A stretch of 61,685 nucleotides of DNA from Lachnospiraceae bacterium (GTDB taxonomy: Bacteria; Bacillota; Clostridia; Lachnospirales; Lachnospiraceae): positions 1 to 61,685 of the forward strand of contig JAFRLH010000014.1 of assembly GCA_017431345.1 (NCBI GenBank), written 5' to 3'. The notes under the pieces were generated by a model, which worked only from the letters and a program-made list of their open reading frames with translations, did not search any database and was not told the DNA's origin. Shown here in pieces: positions 61,281-61,685 of the stretch (positions are counted from its first letter, which is position 1; every line of letters starts with the position of its first letter). The position numbers were made by a program, and so were the translations under genes.

Positions 61281-61504
61281 ACATTTGTGTTGCTCATGAT
61301 AGAATAATTAAGAATCGCAGTTTTTAGAGGCAAATTATATTCCAGTTTTATAGACGATGACAAATCGCAATTTATGGAAATGTGAGTCGGCTTTCAGGCC
61401 AAAGGTATCGGTTTTCAGGAACCGGCGCGCTTTTAGGAAAAGAAGGCTCATTCGAGTGTCTTCGTGTGAAGTCGGGTATGAAGCTGGTTTTTTGCAAAAA
61501 GGTA

Positions 61505-61533
61505 TTGACGGTAAATATTTTACACTATATACT
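61505..61533 (+). promoter_or_regulatory. Promoter of the gene at the right edge
   Basis: TTGACG (61505-61510), a 17-base spacer and TATACT (61528-61533) lie 36 bases before the ATG at 61569. Confidence 0.65.
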
Positions 61534-61568
61534 ATTTACAATAACAGCAATGGATAGGAGAAAGGCAA

Positions 61569-61685
61569 ATGGCAATAATAAAATTACCGATAGACGAATC
61601 TCTTCCGGCCTATGTCAATGAGTCCATAGTGGCGCTTGAAGAACTTGTACGAAGTGACCATTTCAGTGCATTTGAGAAACTGGCA
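61569..61685 (+). CDS. Unrecognised gene, 5' end only
   Basis: An ATG with ATAGGAGAAAGG upstream opens a frame that runs off the right edge after 39 codons (MAIIKLPIDESLPAYVNE and on). The start signals and promoter are good, so it is very likely a real gene. The residues show no motif that names a family. Confidence 0.6.
   Translation, partial: MAIIKLPIDESLPAYVNESIVALEELVRSDHFSAFEKLA

Noticed and set aside
61357-61621. Two overlapping open frames of 66 and 79 residues
   Set aside because: They run through a promoter and into the well-supported start at 61569, with no ribosome binding site or conserved residues.

Overview
The window looks like chromosomal DNA from a gut-type Clostridia (Bacillota), most likely Lachnospiraceae-like. 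This is inferred from strong AGGAGG ribosome binding sites, TTGACA/17/TATAAT promoters, the GH120 beta-xylosidase, lipoproteins with Ig-like or Cys-rich tails, YARHG and CHAP wall proteins, and many LysR, TetR and AraC regulators. No species can be named from sequence alone. Base composition is near 50% GC until about 57.9 kb and then drops sharply.

Layout. 1-514: the 3' end of a 23S rRNA, a broken tRNA-Asn half, then intact tRNA-Asn and tRNA-Cys. 0.5-5 kb: a divergent AraC regulator and EamA exporter, then a VanRS-like two-component pair. 5-20 kb: mostly core and cell-surface genes: an aconitase-family hydratase, a CHAP/Ig-like secreted protein, an acidic lipoprotein, galactokinase, serine acetyltransferase, DUF975, holA, rpsT, a polysaccharide-binding beta-helix protein, a zinc-ribbon/SH3/YARHG protein, trmB, trxA and tRNA-Lys. 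19.7-27.2 kb: a molybdenum hydroxylase operon divergent from a LysR gene. Its FAD subunit carries a complete GltD-like NAD(P)H oxidoreductase nested inside it, and a short radical SAM protein and a membrane protein follow. 27.3-35 kb: a MATE transporter, an iron-type alcohol dehydrogenase, a TetR/CPBP unit ending in a decayed MFS gene, an MBL-fold hydrolase divergent from a LysR gene, and a Pr6Pr-like membrane protein.

35-47 kb: two alpha/beta hydrolases and a lipoprotein, with a duplicated lipoprotein tail; a YkvI-like transporter; an acetoacetate decarboxylase-fold protein; a LysR/MFS pair; an EamA transporter; a YgjV-like protein; a GH120 beta-xylosidase; and an acyltransferase. 47-57 kb: an XRE-AbrB regulator with a beta-carbonic anhydrase; a TetR, flavodoxin and aldo/keto reductase operon; a hybrid histidine kinase overlapping a sugar-type solute-binding lipoprotein; and a peptide deformylase with a DUF523-GNAT fusion, surrounded by decayed radical SAM and HxlR remnants.

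57.5-61.3 kb holds the most unusual region. A native zinc-macrodomain gene is cut off at its zinc loop. Directly after it lies an AT-rich block encoding a protein made of six tandem XRE helix-turn-helix units, a second complete zinc-macrodomain protein (TTG start, overlapping the HTH gene) and a class M sirtuin (SirTM). Macrodomain and SirTM enzymes are known to remove and add ADP-ribose. The six-HTH partner, and the absence of the usual GcvH-like and LplA-like partners in view, suggest an ADP-ribosylation module with its own sensor or regulator, acquired by transfer. Its function, whether stress response or defence, is inference.
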